The notes under the pieces were generated by a model, which saw only the letters and a program-made list of their open reading frames with translations, had not been told where the DNA came from and ran no database searches. This document shows positions 14,648-22,186 of a stretch of DNA of 22,186 nucleotides, piece by piece; the first letter of the stretch is position 1; each line of letters starts with the position of its first letter. Origin of the DNA: Bacillota bacterium (GTDB lineage Bacteria > Bacillota > Clostridia > Acetivibrionales > DSM-1351); contig JAEZOA010000144.1 in NCBI GenBank assembly GCA_023441625.1, forward strand, positions 1-22,186, read 5' to 3'. The translations under genes were made by a program, and so were the position numbers.

Positions 14648-15277
14648 CTATATATCGGACAACCTGTCTAAATCAGGTTTTTTTATACAATAAGTCCTAC
14701 CTAATTTATTTTTAAAAACCGAGGTACCTGTATTGCTGTTTTCTATTTTATCAAGTTTTCCCAAATCTGCAAGGATATCTAATAAATAATAAAGTAGGGG
14801 ATCATCTATTTCTGCATACTTTTCTCTGAGTTCTTGCAAAATGTTATTTATATATAGCTCCTCTGAATTTGAATACAATACCGGTGAATCTATCCTCTTG
14901 TCCAGAACAGTTGACTCTCCAGCCAATATAGTTGTAGTTATAAGGCACTCTGGAAGTCTGTATGTTCCAAACATATATTTCTCTATAGGGATTATAGTTT
15001 TATAGTAGAGCTCTATGTCCTGTCCCCCTTCGGAGGCTTCATAAATAAATCTATCTGCAACAAAGCATTTCTCACTTTTAACCTGAACCTTCAAACATTT
15101 GTGAGAGTCAGAATTATATAGTTCAAAATCATCTCTAGGGTTAATTAGTCCGGAAAAACACAGCTTCTTTTCCCCATCTATTATTACCTCTTTGTTATAA
15201 AATGTAGATAACTTGAGTCCACAATCGACTATGTTTGGTACATTTTCAGACTTTACATAATAGTAAACCTCAGGCAT
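14648..15277 (-). CDS. Conserved-looking hypothetical protein, 209 residues
   Basis: I do not recognise this protein. It is 209 residues, soluble, with no signal peptide or membrane helix. The first two thirds look like mixed strand-rich sequence (PEVYYYVKSENVPNIVDCGLKL at the start, then many short hydrophobic-charged alternations), and the last third is helical with a final basic segment (LGRTYCIKKPDLDRL). Scattered Cys residues do not form an obvious metal motif. The opening, which mentions a residue-by-residue pattern like VPNIVDCGLKLS, is reminiscent of proteins handling ADP-ribosyl or similar small folds, but I would not assign it. The ATG at 15275-15277 has GGAGGG four bases upstream. 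It lies 57 nt after the alcohol dehydrogenase gene and 32 nt before birA, probably in the same transcript. Confidence 0.82.
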   Translation of the reverse strand: MPEVYYYVKSENVPNIVDCGLKLSTFYNKEVIIDGEKKLCFSGLINPRDDFELYNSDSHKCLKVQVKSEKCFVADRFIYEASEGGQDIELYYKTIIPIEKYMFGTYRLPECLITTTILAGESTVLDKRIDSPVLYSNSEELYINNILQELREKYAEIDDPLLYYLLDILADLGKLDKIENSNTGTSVFKNKLGRTYCIKKPDLDRLSDI

Positions 15278-15334
15278 TTAACCCTCCACTAAACAATACT
15301 AATTCAAAAATAAAAGAAATTAGTTTTATACAGG

Positions 15335-16435
15335 CTAGGATAAGCTGTTTTTCAGAATAGAAAACAAATCGTCCTTTTTAACCTCTCTAGCGTTTAAAGA
15401 TGTACTCCTCTGTTGCATTGCAAAGTCTGAGTACTTATAAAGCTCTTCTGTTGAATATTCAAAATCATTCTTAATGAGCCTTGAAATAGCAATTCCGAAT
15501 TCCTCAATATTATCTAACCCCATTATTGAAAGAACGTGGTCTATTTTTTCCTTACAGGTCTCATAGTTAAACCTTAAATACTCCTTCAAAAACAGTCCAT
15601 TTGCTCTCCCGTGGGGAACATTTTTAAAATATGTAAGAGAATATCCTAAAGCATGAACCATGGTAGTACCAGTTTGAGCTATTGCTATTCCTCCGTGCAT
15701 TGAGCAATACAGTAATCTGCTTCTTGTTTCATAATCCAAATTATAATCCTGCAATGCTCTTAATGCAGCAGCGAATCCCTTTATACATTCTTTTGCAAAA
15801 ACATCACTCATAGGGGTGCTTCTAATGCTTAGATATGCCTCGAGACCATGAGAAAATGCATCAATTGCAGTGTCCACAGTAACATCTCTATTTAATGACA
15901 TTGTATAGGTTGGATCCATAATAGCAAGCTTTGGAAAAGTATCCACATTACCAAAGCTTCTTTTGGTTTCAAGATCCCTTCGGGTTAGTACAGAGTAATG
16001 GGTAACCTCGCTGCCTGTTCCAGCAGTTGTTGGAACTGCTAGAATAGGCAGGGGCTTATTTTTAAACTTATTTGAGAATAAATCTATAGGTTCAATTTCA
16101 TTTGTAGCAAGTACGGCTATAGCTTTTGCAGCATCAATAGGAGAGCCACCTCCCACTCCTATTACAAAATCTGCTCCAAAAGCCCTTGCCTTCTCACCTG
16201 CGAGCCCAACATTTTCTAAATCAGGGTTGTTCTCTACTTCATCGAAAATATAATATTCAATGCCACACTCATCAAAGATATTTGTAATGTCATTCAGAGC
16301 ACCGCTAAGTCTCCCGGATTTGCTCCCAGTGGCAATAAAAGCCTTTTTACCAAAACTTATAATCTCATCTTTGTTTTCATAAATACATCTTTCCCCAAAC
16401 AAAATTTTTGTAGGCAGTGAATATTTAAATGTCAT
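15335..16435 (-). CDS. Iron-containing alcohol dehydrogenase
   Basis: This NAD(P)-dependent group III alcohol dehydrogenase has 366 residues. The nucleotide site GVGGGSPIDAAKA is at about 93-105 and PTTAGTGSE at 135-143. Metal ligands are visible as Asp192 and His196 (IDAFSHGLEAY), His261 (MVHALGY) and His275 (VPHGRANG). The last, with the shared catalytic region, is complete, so the enzyme should be active. It resembles butanol/1,3-propanediol dehydrogenases and would reduce an aldehyde in fermentation, but the substrate cannot be named. The ATG at 16433-16435 follows AAAGGGGA. The 122 nt to cphA hold a perfect -10 hexamer TATAAT (16496-16501, minus strand) without a convincing -35, and the small inverted repeat TTGTACCATACAA (16517-16529); no terminator is seen, so read-through from cphA is possible. 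Confidence 0.93.
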   Translation of the reverse strand: MTFKYSLPTKILFGERCIYENKDEIISFGKKAFIATGSKSGRLSGALNDITNIFDECGIEYYIFDEVENNPDLENVGLAGEKARAFGADFVIGVGGGSPIDAAKAIAVLATNEIEPIDLFSNKFKNKPLPILAVPTTAGTGSEVTHYSVLTRRDLETKRSFGNVDTFPKLAIMDPTYTMSLNRDVTVDTAIDAFSHGLEAYLSIRSTPMSDVFAKECIKGFAAALRALQDYNLDYETRSRLLYCSMHGGIAIAQTGTTMVHALGYSLTYFKNVPHGRANGLFLKEYLRFNYETCKEKIDHVLSIMGLDNIEEFGIAISRLIKNDFEYSTEELYKYSDFAMQQRSTSLNAREVKKDDLFSILKNSLS

Positions 16436-16557
16436 AGTTTAATCCCCTTTTTAGATTATTATAGTTATTATAAATGTTTGTAAGTATTAAATAATATTAT
16501 AATACATTTGCTTGGATTGTACCATACAAAAGGATAAAATACTCAAGCTAGCCCCAA

Positions 16558-19254
16558 TCATCTTGTTGGTTTTAAGGAGTGACTCACCATATCTTTTGTC
16601 TGGACTATATTGACAATCAAATTATTATCTATCAGTTGACTTGTTGTCTCCTGCTCCTTTTTGATTTTAGTTATCATTTGAATAACCGGCTCCAGCTCTT
16701 CATAAAATAACGCTATCATATCACCTGGTCTTGCATCGAGCATAGCCTTTTCAAGTGCTTGAGTTTCACTTAATATTATTTCTACATTCTCTCTTTTTGC
16801 TCCGGCATTTATTATGCTGGCTTCAAGTATTTCGGCAACCTCTCCTCCTCTACGCCCTCTTAAATCAATATCCTCCTTTATATAAATTCTTTCAAAGGAT
16901 TTTGCACACAATTCCCCAACTTCCTTTATATTCGAATCCAGTCTATCTCCTGGCATTCCAATAATCCCTATTAAGCGTTTTGCTTTAACCCTTTGAATAA
17001 ACTTTATAACTGCGCAGTATCCAGCAAGATTGTGACTATAATCTATCATTACCTTAAAATTACCCATATCAAATATGTTAAATCTGCCAGGGTTTAGTAC
17101 TACATCTGGATGGAACGAACTTATTCCTTTTTTTATTGTATCCATTGGAACCTTCAATCCAATTAATGCAGCTATTGCAGCTAGTGAGTTCTCAATATTG
17201 CACTCCACAAGTCCCCCATAGGTAATAGGTATTTCATCAACCGAAATAATTGGAATTTTTTTTAAGTTCTTCAGCATCCATACAAAGCCGTCCTTCACAA
17301 AAACAGCAATATTATTGGGATTCTTGCAGTGCTTTTTAAATAATGGGTTTGTTATTACCTGACTAAACATTATTACATTACTATTAATTCTATTTAACAT
17401 ATATGGGGTCATACAATCATCAGCATTTAATACCGCATACCCATCAGGCTTAACAGCTTCAATTACTAACGCTTTTGTATTAGCTAGCTCTTCGAGCGTA
17501 TTAATTCCATCAATTCCCAAATGATCCTCGCTAATGTTAACTAAAACTCCAACATCTGCCAAGTCATATCCGAGGCCCTTTCGAACTATTCCACCCCTTG
17601 CTGTTTCCAACACAGCAGCATCTATAGTTTTATTAGATAGTATTAGTGATGCACTTATAGGTCCAGTAAAATCTCCTTTTTGAATACATTTGTCTCCAAC
17701 ATATACTCCGCTAGTAGAAGTCATTCCAACGTTTAGTCCCATTATTGAAAGAGTATGCCTAATAAGTCTTGTTGTAGTTGTTTTTCCATTTGTACCTGTA
17801 ATCGCAACTATTGGAATACTATAGCTACTATCATCTGGATACATCATATTAAGTATATCTTCCGCAACATTTATTGGTTGGCCTTCACATGGATGGAGGT
17901 GCATTCTAAGACCTGGTGCTGCATTTACCTCAATAACTGCCCCTCCATTAATATCTATGGGGCATGATATATCATCTGTAGCAAAATCAATTCCTGCCAC
18001 ATCTAAACCCATAGCCTCCGCTGCAGTTATAGCATAATATATGTTCTTAGGATGTATTTCCTCAGTACAGTTTTTTGCAGTTCCACCTGTACTGATATTC
18101 CCATTCTGCCGCAGGTTAATACTTCGTCCAGCCTCTAAAACACTTTCAATCGAAAGTCCTTGGGCTTTAAGATAATTTATAGATATTTCATCGAGCTTTA
18201 TATATGTTAATGCTTTATCGTGGTCTTCACCTCTTAATGGATTCTCGTTTTCCTGTTCAACCAATTCTGCTATTGTACTAATTCCATTACCAATAATTTT
18301 TGGAGGTTTTCTCTCAGCTACTGCACAAACTTTACCACCTACAACCAGTACCCGATAATCCCTTCCACTAACACATTTCTCTATAATCACTTTTTTTGAG
18401 TACTTTTTAGCCTCAAAAAACGCCTGATTTATTTGACTTTCAGACAATATATTTACAGTTACCCCTTTGCCTTGATTTGAATCTAATGGTTTTATAACCA
18501 TCGGAAATCCAACCTGTTGTACCGCAGTTAAAGCTTCACTTAGGTCTTGAACTACCACACCATAGGGAACTGGTATATTATTATCCATTAATATTTTTTT
18601 AGTTAGCTGCTTATCAGATGCAATGTCAACAGCTATACAGCTTGTACTATCTGTGAGCGATGCCTCTATTATCCTAGTTTTTTTGCCATATCCAAGTTTT
18701 AAAACACTCCCTGACCCAACTCTAGTGACAGGGATATTTCTATCTTTAGCTGCTTGATAAATTGCCTTAGTACTAGGTCCCATATCAGATTCTAGGGATA
18801 GCTTCTTAAGCTCATGAATTATTTTACTTATGTCAATAGGTAATCCCTTTGCAAAGGCCATGACTATTTCAATAGCTTTTTTACCACATTCTATGGAAAA
18901 TATTTCATTAATATACTCATACAAAATAAAGTATTTTGACGAATTTGCTATTTGCCTAGTTTTCCCAAACTTTACAGGGTACCCCATTATATTCTGAAGC
19001 TCTATTATTAAATGCTCTGCAACATGACCTATATACGTTCCTTCTATTAATCGTTCTCCAAAACCACCTGCATAACCAAGACCACAAGAATGCTCAGCTA
19101 GCTTAGGAAAGTGTTCAAGAAGTTTCTTGTTGAAGCCGGGTATTTCTCTCGTGGGTCCAGACTCATATATTCCTATATCTACTACTAAACGAATTACTGG
19201 TTTATGACTATATATATTTCTACCTTGAAAGCAATGAATGCTTTGAATTTGCAC
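16558..19254 (-). CDS. cphA: Cyanophycin synthetase
   Basis: This enzyme builds cyanophycin, a poly-aspartate chain with arginine side chains, using ATP. The 898-residue length is typical. The N-terminal domain covers about 1-160. An ATP-grasp domain (about 165-475) shows KPLDSNQGKGV, VSGRDYRVLVVGGKV, GIDFATDD and VIEVNAAPGLRMHLHP. A Mur-ligase-like domain follows, with phosphate loop GTNGKTTTT at about 487-495, ARGGIVRKGLGY, SEDHLGIDGI and DYSHN. All three parts are intact. The start is GTG at 19252-19254 with AGGAGG ten bases upstream. It follows cyanophycinase by 21 nt, forming one operon for making and breaking a nitrogen reserve. In clostridia cyanophycin has been linked to sporulation (family knowledge); nothing in the sequence shows its regulation. 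Confidence 0.96.
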   Translation of the reverse strand: MQIQSIHCFQGRNIYSHKPVIRLVVDIGIYESGPTREIPGFNKKLLEHFPKLAEHSCGLGYAGGFGERLIEGTYIGHVAEHLIIELQNIMGYPVKFGKTRQIANSSKYFILYEYINEIFSIECGKKAIEIVMAFAKGLPIDISKIIHELKKLSLESDMGPSTKAIYQAAKDRNIPVTRVGSGSVLKLGYGKKTRIIEASLTDSTSCIAVDIASDKQLTKKILMDNNIPVPYGVVVQDLSEALTAVQQVGFPMVIKPLDSNQGKGVTVNILSESQINQAFFEAKKYSKKVIIEKCVSGRDYRVLVVGGKVCAVAERKPPKIIGNGISTIAELVEQENENPLRGEDHDKALTYIKLDEISINYLKAQGLSIESVLEAGRSINLRQNGNISTGGTAKNCTEEIHPKNIYYAITAAEAMGLDVAGIDFATDDISCPIDINGGAVIEVNAAPGLRMHLHPCEGQPINVAEDILNMMYPDDSSYSIPIVAITGTNGKTTTTRLIRHTLSIMGLNVGMTSTSGVYVGDKCIQKGDFTGPISASLILSNKTIDAAVLETARGGIVRKGLGYDLADVGVLVNISEDHLGIDGINTLEELANTKALVIEAVKPDGYAVLNADDCMTPYMLNRINSNVIMFSQVITNPLFKKHCKNPNNIAVFVKDGFVWMLKNLKKIPIISVDEIPITYGGLVECNIENSLAAIAALIGLKVPMDTIKKGISSFHPDVVLNPGRFNIFDMGNFKVMIDYSHNLAGYCAVIKFIQRVKAKRLIGIIGMPGDRLDSNIKEVGELCAKSFERIYIKEDIDLRGRRGGEVAEILEASIINAGAKRENVEIILSETQALEKAMLDARPGDMIALFYEELEPVIQMITKIKKEQETTSQLIDNNLIVNIVQTKDMVSHSLKPTR

Positions 19255-19275
19255 GCGAAAAAACCTCCTAATAGA

Positions 19276-20085
19276 TTAGATAACTTCACTTACTGTCCTT
19301 TTATTTAAATCAAACCTGAAGCCACTCGGCAAGACATGTATTGTTACATTTGATAATGCTATTATCTCTTCTGGATTTAGCTCTGAAACATTTGATTTTT
19401 GAATTGTTGTACCATCAATTACAGTTACACAATTTGTCCCTACTACTTCAAAGGAGGTATTTGAATTTACTTTAATTGCTGTATCCTCATCAATTCCCAC
19501 ACCTAATATTGATGGATTCTGCGCTACTCCTACAAGTAACCTACCAAGTCTTCCCCGTTGTTCAAAATGCTGATCAATAATAACATGTTCAAGAAAGCCA
19601 AGTCCTGGTGACATTCCTAGTGTGCATTTTCTGGCAGCTGAATTACTGTTTCCGTCTACAATCATTGTACTGCTCATCGCAGAAGCTCCTGCACTTGTCC
19701 CTATAATCGGTATTCCCTGTTTATGCATATCTAAGAGAGTTTTGAATGTTTTAGTACCACCAAGTATACTAGTTATTCTCAGCTGATCTCCCCCAGTAAA
19801 AAAGACACCTGCAGCACCAGCTATACGCTGTACCACAGAGTCATTATTTGCATCATTTCTACTATCAACATTTAGAATATCTATATATTTTACCCCTAGT
19901 CGAGTAAATACTGCTCTGTATTCCTCTCCTACCTCCTGTGGTTTCTGGGTTGCAGTGGTTAATACAATAATCTTAGCCTCACCATCTCCACACATATCTA
20001 TCGCATTTTTTAATACCGAACTCTGTCCCCATTTGTCTTCTGCTCCCCCAATTATTAACAGGTTACCATTAACAAGCTCACTCAT
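19276..20085 (-). CDS. cphB: Cyanophycinase (peptidase family S51)
   Basis: This enzyme hydrolyses cyanophycin to beta-Asp-Arg dipeptides in the cytoplasm. The 269-residue protein has the S51 features: LLIIGGAEDKW at the start, VFFTGGDQLR near 94-103, the nucleophile Ser131 in GTSAGAS and His173 in IIDQHFEQRGRLGRL, close to their usual positions. The start is uncertain: ATG at 20083-20085 (MSELVNG) begins the conserved part, ATG at 20095-20097 adds four residues, and the frame stays open to an ATG at 20148 that runs through a repeat element and is unlikely. None of the three has a good Shine-Dalgarno; strong ones (GGAGG at 20203-20207, AAGGA at 20175-20179) lie beyond the repeat. The repeat may have cut the gene from its ribosome site. 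It is 21 nt from cphA. Confidence 0.92.
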   Translation of the reverse strand: MSELVNGNLLIIGGAEDKWGQSSVLKNAIDMCGDGEAKIIVLTTATQKPQEVGEEYRAVFTRLGVKYIDILNVDSRNDANNDSVVQRIAGAAGVFFTGGDQLRITSILGGTKTFKTLLDMHKQGIPIIGTSAGASAMSSTMIVDGNSNSAARKCTLGMSPGLGFLEHVIIDQHFEQRGRLGRLLVGVAQNPSILGVGIDEDTAIKVNSNTSFEVVGTNCVTVIDGTTIQKSNVSELNPEEIIALSNVTIHVLPSGFRFDLNKRTVSEVI

Positions 20086-20102
20086 TATTATGCCCATGCC
20101 CA

Positions 20103-20175
20103 GCATTTCGCACAAAAACATAAACAACGCAAGTTGGCAAGCCAACATTGCTTATGTTAATGAAATGTGCATTTC
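20103..20175. repeat. Hairpin element with dispersed repeat copy 2, bounded by 7-bp direct repeats
   Basis: The direct repeat GCATTTC (20103-20109 and 20169-20175) bounds a 59-bp segment with nested inverted repeats: GCACA near one end against TGTGC at the other, AACATAA (20117-20123) against TTATGTT (20152-20158), and GTTGG/CCAAC in the centre. Positions 20133-20159 match 12337-12363 exactly on the opposite strand. This looks like a miniature mobile element with a target duplication, but only two copies are seen and copy 1 lacks the same outer ends, so the boundaries are tentative. Confidence 0.6.
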
Positions 20176-20192
20176 CTTAACAGAAATGACAT
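20157..20192 (-). CDS. Possible 11-codon leader ORF upstream of cyanophycinase
   Basis: An ATG at 20190-20192 follows GAGGAGG by about ten bases, one of the stronger ribosome sites in the window, yet the frame closes after 11 codons (MSFLLRKCTFH) inside the repeat element. It is not in frame with cphB. It may be a leader peptide, or the remnant of a translation start separated from its gene by the repeat. Translation is unproven. Confidence 0.25.
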   Translation of the reverse strand: MSFLLRKCTFH

Positions 20193-20315
20193 GGGCTTGG
20201 TACCTCCTCAATTTAAAGAATCAAAATTAGCACTTGAAGTAGTTTATCTTTATAACAAACATATTTTTACACAAGTAAATTCTATTTATACATAAGACTA
20301 TCTAAGTTTTTTGTT

Positions 20316-20597
20316 TTAAATAGACATAGCAGTTTTAGCTATGGTATATACCCAGGGTAAAAGCCTATTGCTAAATGCCAGTCCTATACCCATAAGCACA
20401 ATAGATACAACAACTAAATAAACTCCAATCCTGCTTTTGCTATTCTTTGTGGCAAGAATTCCTGAAACCACACCTAACATTCCAAAAACAAACGGATAAA
20501 TAAATAGTGATAAAAAAGCAGCTACCCATCCCATTAAAAGCAGCACTACCTTTTTCAAGCCTTCATTTTGATTAGTATATTCTTGAACATTATTCAT
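20316..20597 (-). CDS. Small membrane protein of unknown function
   Basis: This 93-residue protein has a short hydrophilic N-terminus (residues 1-15), then two or three membrane segments: about 16-49, probably two close helices or a hairpin (VVLLLMGWVAAFLSLFIYPF, then FGMLGVVSGILA), a basic cytoplasmic loop KNSKSR at about 51-56, and a helix at about 58-77 (VYLVVVSIVLMGIGLAF). It resembles small DUF4190-like membrane proteins in size and pattern, but I do not assign a family. The ATG at 20595-20597 is chosen because GGGAGGG lies four bases upstream; an in-frame ATG 18 bases earlier overlaps that site. It stands alone between a hairpin upstream (20710-20752) and the cyanophycin genes. A TATAAT hexamer at 20654-20659 lies upstream on its strand without a matching -35. 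Confidence 0.82.
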   Translation of the reverse strand: MNNVQEYTNQNEGLKKVVLLLMGWVAAFLSLFIYPFVFGMLGVVSGILATKNSKSRIGVYLVVVSIVLMGIGLAFSNRLLPWVYTIAKTAMSI

Positions 20598-20709
20598 AAT
20601 ACCCTCCCACATCATCCAATTACTTATAACTTTTCATTGCGTATTATTTACAAATTATATGGTTAATATTCACACAACAGGCTATTTTCACACTTAACCA
20701 ATAAAACAC

Positions 20710-20752
20710 AAAGAACCTCTAGAACAGATATAATCTATTCCACAGGTTCTTT
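20710..20752 (-). terminator. Long hairpin, probable terminator of the solute-binding protein transcript
   Basis: Arms 20710-20729 and 20733-20752 pair over 20 positions with one mismatch and two G-U pairs, around a 3-nt loop. On the minus strand it is followed by TTTGTGTTTTATT, a loose T-rich tail. It lies 115 nt after the stop of the binding-protein gene. The length is unusual, but terminator is the simplest reading. Confidence 0.65.
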
Positions 20753-20866
20753 ACAGTTACTTTGTAAATTCTTTTTGAAAATTTATTCACTCAACTTTCC
20801 CACATAAAAAGTCTATGAGTGCTCAAGCTTATCAATGATTTGTTATCAAAAGGGATTTTATATTTA

Positions 20867-22186
20867 CTACTCATTCAAGTATATATTCACCTTATCTTGT
20901 ATGAGTTTTGCTGCCTCTTCTGCCGTTTTTTTACCAGAGAAAAATTCCTTTGCTCCCTCATCTACAATTTGACCAGCTGTTGTGTCAGCATAAGGGATAG
21001 TTTTTAACTCTTGTATCATTTTATTAACCATGTCAACATCTGCCTGGGTTAATGGTTTTACATTTCTCCCCTTATCCTTATAGGCTGTATATACATAATC
21101 CTGTGATAATTGGTTTTTTGCTTGCTCCTTTAGAGCATTATTGCTTATAGCGAAATCATACATATCAGAACTGCTCTGTATTTCATCTGAAAGCAGGAAT
21201 TTAATAAACTCCCAAGCCTCTGCCTTCATTTTTGAATTATTGTTAATTGAATATGTTCTACCTGGTGTAAAATAATTAGAATTTCCTTTACCACTGATAG
21301 AAGGCATATTTAAAAACTCTACTTCACCATTATTTAAACACTGCGAATATATAACACCATGATATGTACTTAGATAATATTGATTGAACCCTATTGTGCC
21401 AGTATCTGTCATTTCCCATAGCTTATCTGCAGTATATGTTGGGCTAAATACATTTTTTGCAGAAAAATCCTTAGAAAATTTCAGTATGTTTATAAACTCT
21501 GGAGAATCAAATTTTGCTGTTTTTTTGTCATAGTCCACAAAATTGGTAAATTCATTAGAATATATCCATCCAAAGAGTTCCTCTGCCGTCATCTTTGGAA
21601 GGGCATATTGATCCTGCTTCCCATCTCCATCTGTATCCTTTGAAATCTTTTGTGCTATGGATAAGAATTCCTCCCACGTCCATTTGGTACTGTCTATATT
21701 AATTCCTTCCTTTTTCATTATGCTTTTGCTTCCTCCAAATGATTGAAAGCTGAAGTATATTGGCATTATGTATAGATTTTCCTTATACTTGCAGGCATCT
21801 AACAGATTCTGATTATATCTGCTTATATCAAAACTAGTATCATTTTTAATTAATTCACTCATATTAGCCAAAACATTTTTATCTATAAACTTTTTATAGG
21901 GTAGCCCGCCTATTTCCATTATATCAGGACCGCTTCCTGCCATAAGCTCAGTACTGATAATCTTCTGATAATCCTCTTCAGCCTTTTGAGCCCTTTTAAA
22001 TTCTTCTTCATCAGGTCCTGCTGCACTCGTACTTATTACAGCTGCTGAATAATCCTTTACTTCTACATTAATTTCAGGATGTGCCTTCTGAAATTTACTA
22101 ATAGCAGCTTCTATAAATTGTTCAGAATATCTTAGTGATATATTTAATGTATTTTGATTTTTTGGCTTTTGCGCATCTTTAATGGG
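20867..22186 (-). CDS. Extracellular solute-binding protein, family 1 (5' end outside window)
   Basis: This is the sugar-binding subunit of another ABC importer. The frame is open to the right edge, so 439 residues are visible and the start and lipoprotein signal lie outside. The visible N-terminus begins in the first lobe strand (LNISLRYSEQFIEAAISKFQKAHPEI), followed by ELMAGSGPDIMEI, the typical ligand-cleft loop, KWTWEEFLSIAQKISKDTDGDGKQD and PGRTYSINNNSKMKAEAWEFIKFL, all family-1 hallmarks. An insert near residues 45-75 is rich in Glu and Lys. It is a different class from the 563-residue binding protein at the other end and not a duplicate of it. No permease genes follow in the window; downstream is only a long hairpin, so its partners must lie upstream or elsewhere. 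Confidence 0.93.
   Translation of the reverse strand, partial: PIKDAQKPKNQNTLNISLRYSEQFIEAAISKFQKAHPEINVEVKDYSAAVISTSAAGPDEEEFKRAQKAEEDYQKIISTELMAGSGPDIMEIGGLPYKKFIDKNVLANMSELIKNDTSFDISRYNQNLLDACKYKENLYIMPIYFSFQSFGGSKSIMKKEGINIDSTKWTWEEFLSIAQKISKDTDGDGKQDQYALPKMTAEELFGWIYSNEFTNFVDYDKKTAKFDSPEFINILKFSKDFSAKNVFSPTYTADKLWEMTDTGTIGFNQYYLSTYHGVIYSQCLNNGEVEFLNMPSISGKGNSNYFTPGRTYSINNNSKMKAEAWEFIKFLLSDEIQSSSDMYDFAISNNALKEQAKNQLSQDYVYTAYKDKGRNVKPLTQADVDMVNKMIQELKTIPYADTTAGQIVDEGAKEFFSGKKTAEEAAKLIQDKVNIYLNE

Noticed and set aside
15311..15334. Weak inverted repeat ACTAATT/AATTAGT after the alcohol dehydrogenase gene
   Set aside because: Seven AT pairs with a long loop; too weak to call a terminator.
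20086..20148. Cyanophycinase starting at the ATG 20146-20148
   Set aside because: The extra 21 residues are encoded by the repeat element, have no family counterpart and no ribosome site; an in-frame stop lies two codons upstream.
20660..20677. Rex-like site upstream of the small membrane protein
   Set aside because: Three of the 14 fixed positions differ, including inside a core half-site, and no good promoter overlaps it.
1..22186. CRISPR arrays, tRNA or rRNA genes, transposase genes, phage genes
   Set aside because: No regularly spaced repeats, cloverleaf sequences, or integrase or transposase motifs were seen on either strand.

Overview
The window is about 22 kb of AT-rich DNA in which essentially every gene lies on the minus strand. 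It looks like a chromosomal segment of an anaerobic low-GC Firmicute of class Clostridia. The grounds are strong AGGAGG-type ribosome binding sites, TTG and GTG starts, YesM/YesN-type two-component genes, an LplA/B/C-type sugar importer, an iron-dependent alcohol dehydrogenase, a malic enzyme next to a malate dehydrogenase of the lactate-dehydrogenase fold, and a cyanophycin synthetase/cyanophycinase pair. The malate pair recalls cellulolytic clostridia such as the Ruminiclostridium group, but that placement is inference.

Layout in the direction of transcription (right to left). At the right edge is a solute-binding protein cut by the window (20867-22186), followed by a 43-nt hairpin and a small two-helix membrane protein. 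Next come cyanophycinase and cyanophycin synthetase (cphB-cphA). They are followed by an iron-type alcohol dehydrogenase, an unknown 209-residue protein, the biotin ligase/repressor birA, a disordered Asn/Arg-rich protein and the type III pantothenate kinase coaX, which ends at a strong intrinsic terminator. Then come a malate dehydrogenase (an LDH look-alike with the malate-specific Arg) and a malic enzyme; the malic enzyme has its own promoter overlapped by a near-perfect Rex operator. A terminator and a GC-rich palindrome separate this from a carbohydrate-uptake block: polysaccharide deacetylase, AraC-type response regulator, YesM-type histidine kinase, a second AraC-type response regulator, a 563-residue lipoprotein binding protein and two permeases, the second cut by the left edge.

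How the parts work together. The left third is a sensing and import module for an oligosaccharide, with one kinase between two regulators and a promoter in front of the binding-protein gene. A hairpin between the binding-protein and permease genes probably sets their expression ratio. No ATPase gene is seen, so a shared ATPase is likely. The middle is a redox-linked oxaloacetate-malate-pyruvate step (malate shunt) plus cofactor genes (biotin, CoA). The right third stores and mobilises nitrogen as cyanophycin.

Less ordinary observations: a 27-bp identical repeat occurs at the 3' end of coaX and, inverted, in the 5' region of cphB. There it sits inside a hairpin element bounded by 7-bp direct repeats that appears to have separated cphB from its ribosome binding site. 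The deacetylase gene has a start-codon puzzle. I did not find a clearly new multi-gene system; the repeat/cphB leader arrangement and the Rex-malate shunt link are the best leads.
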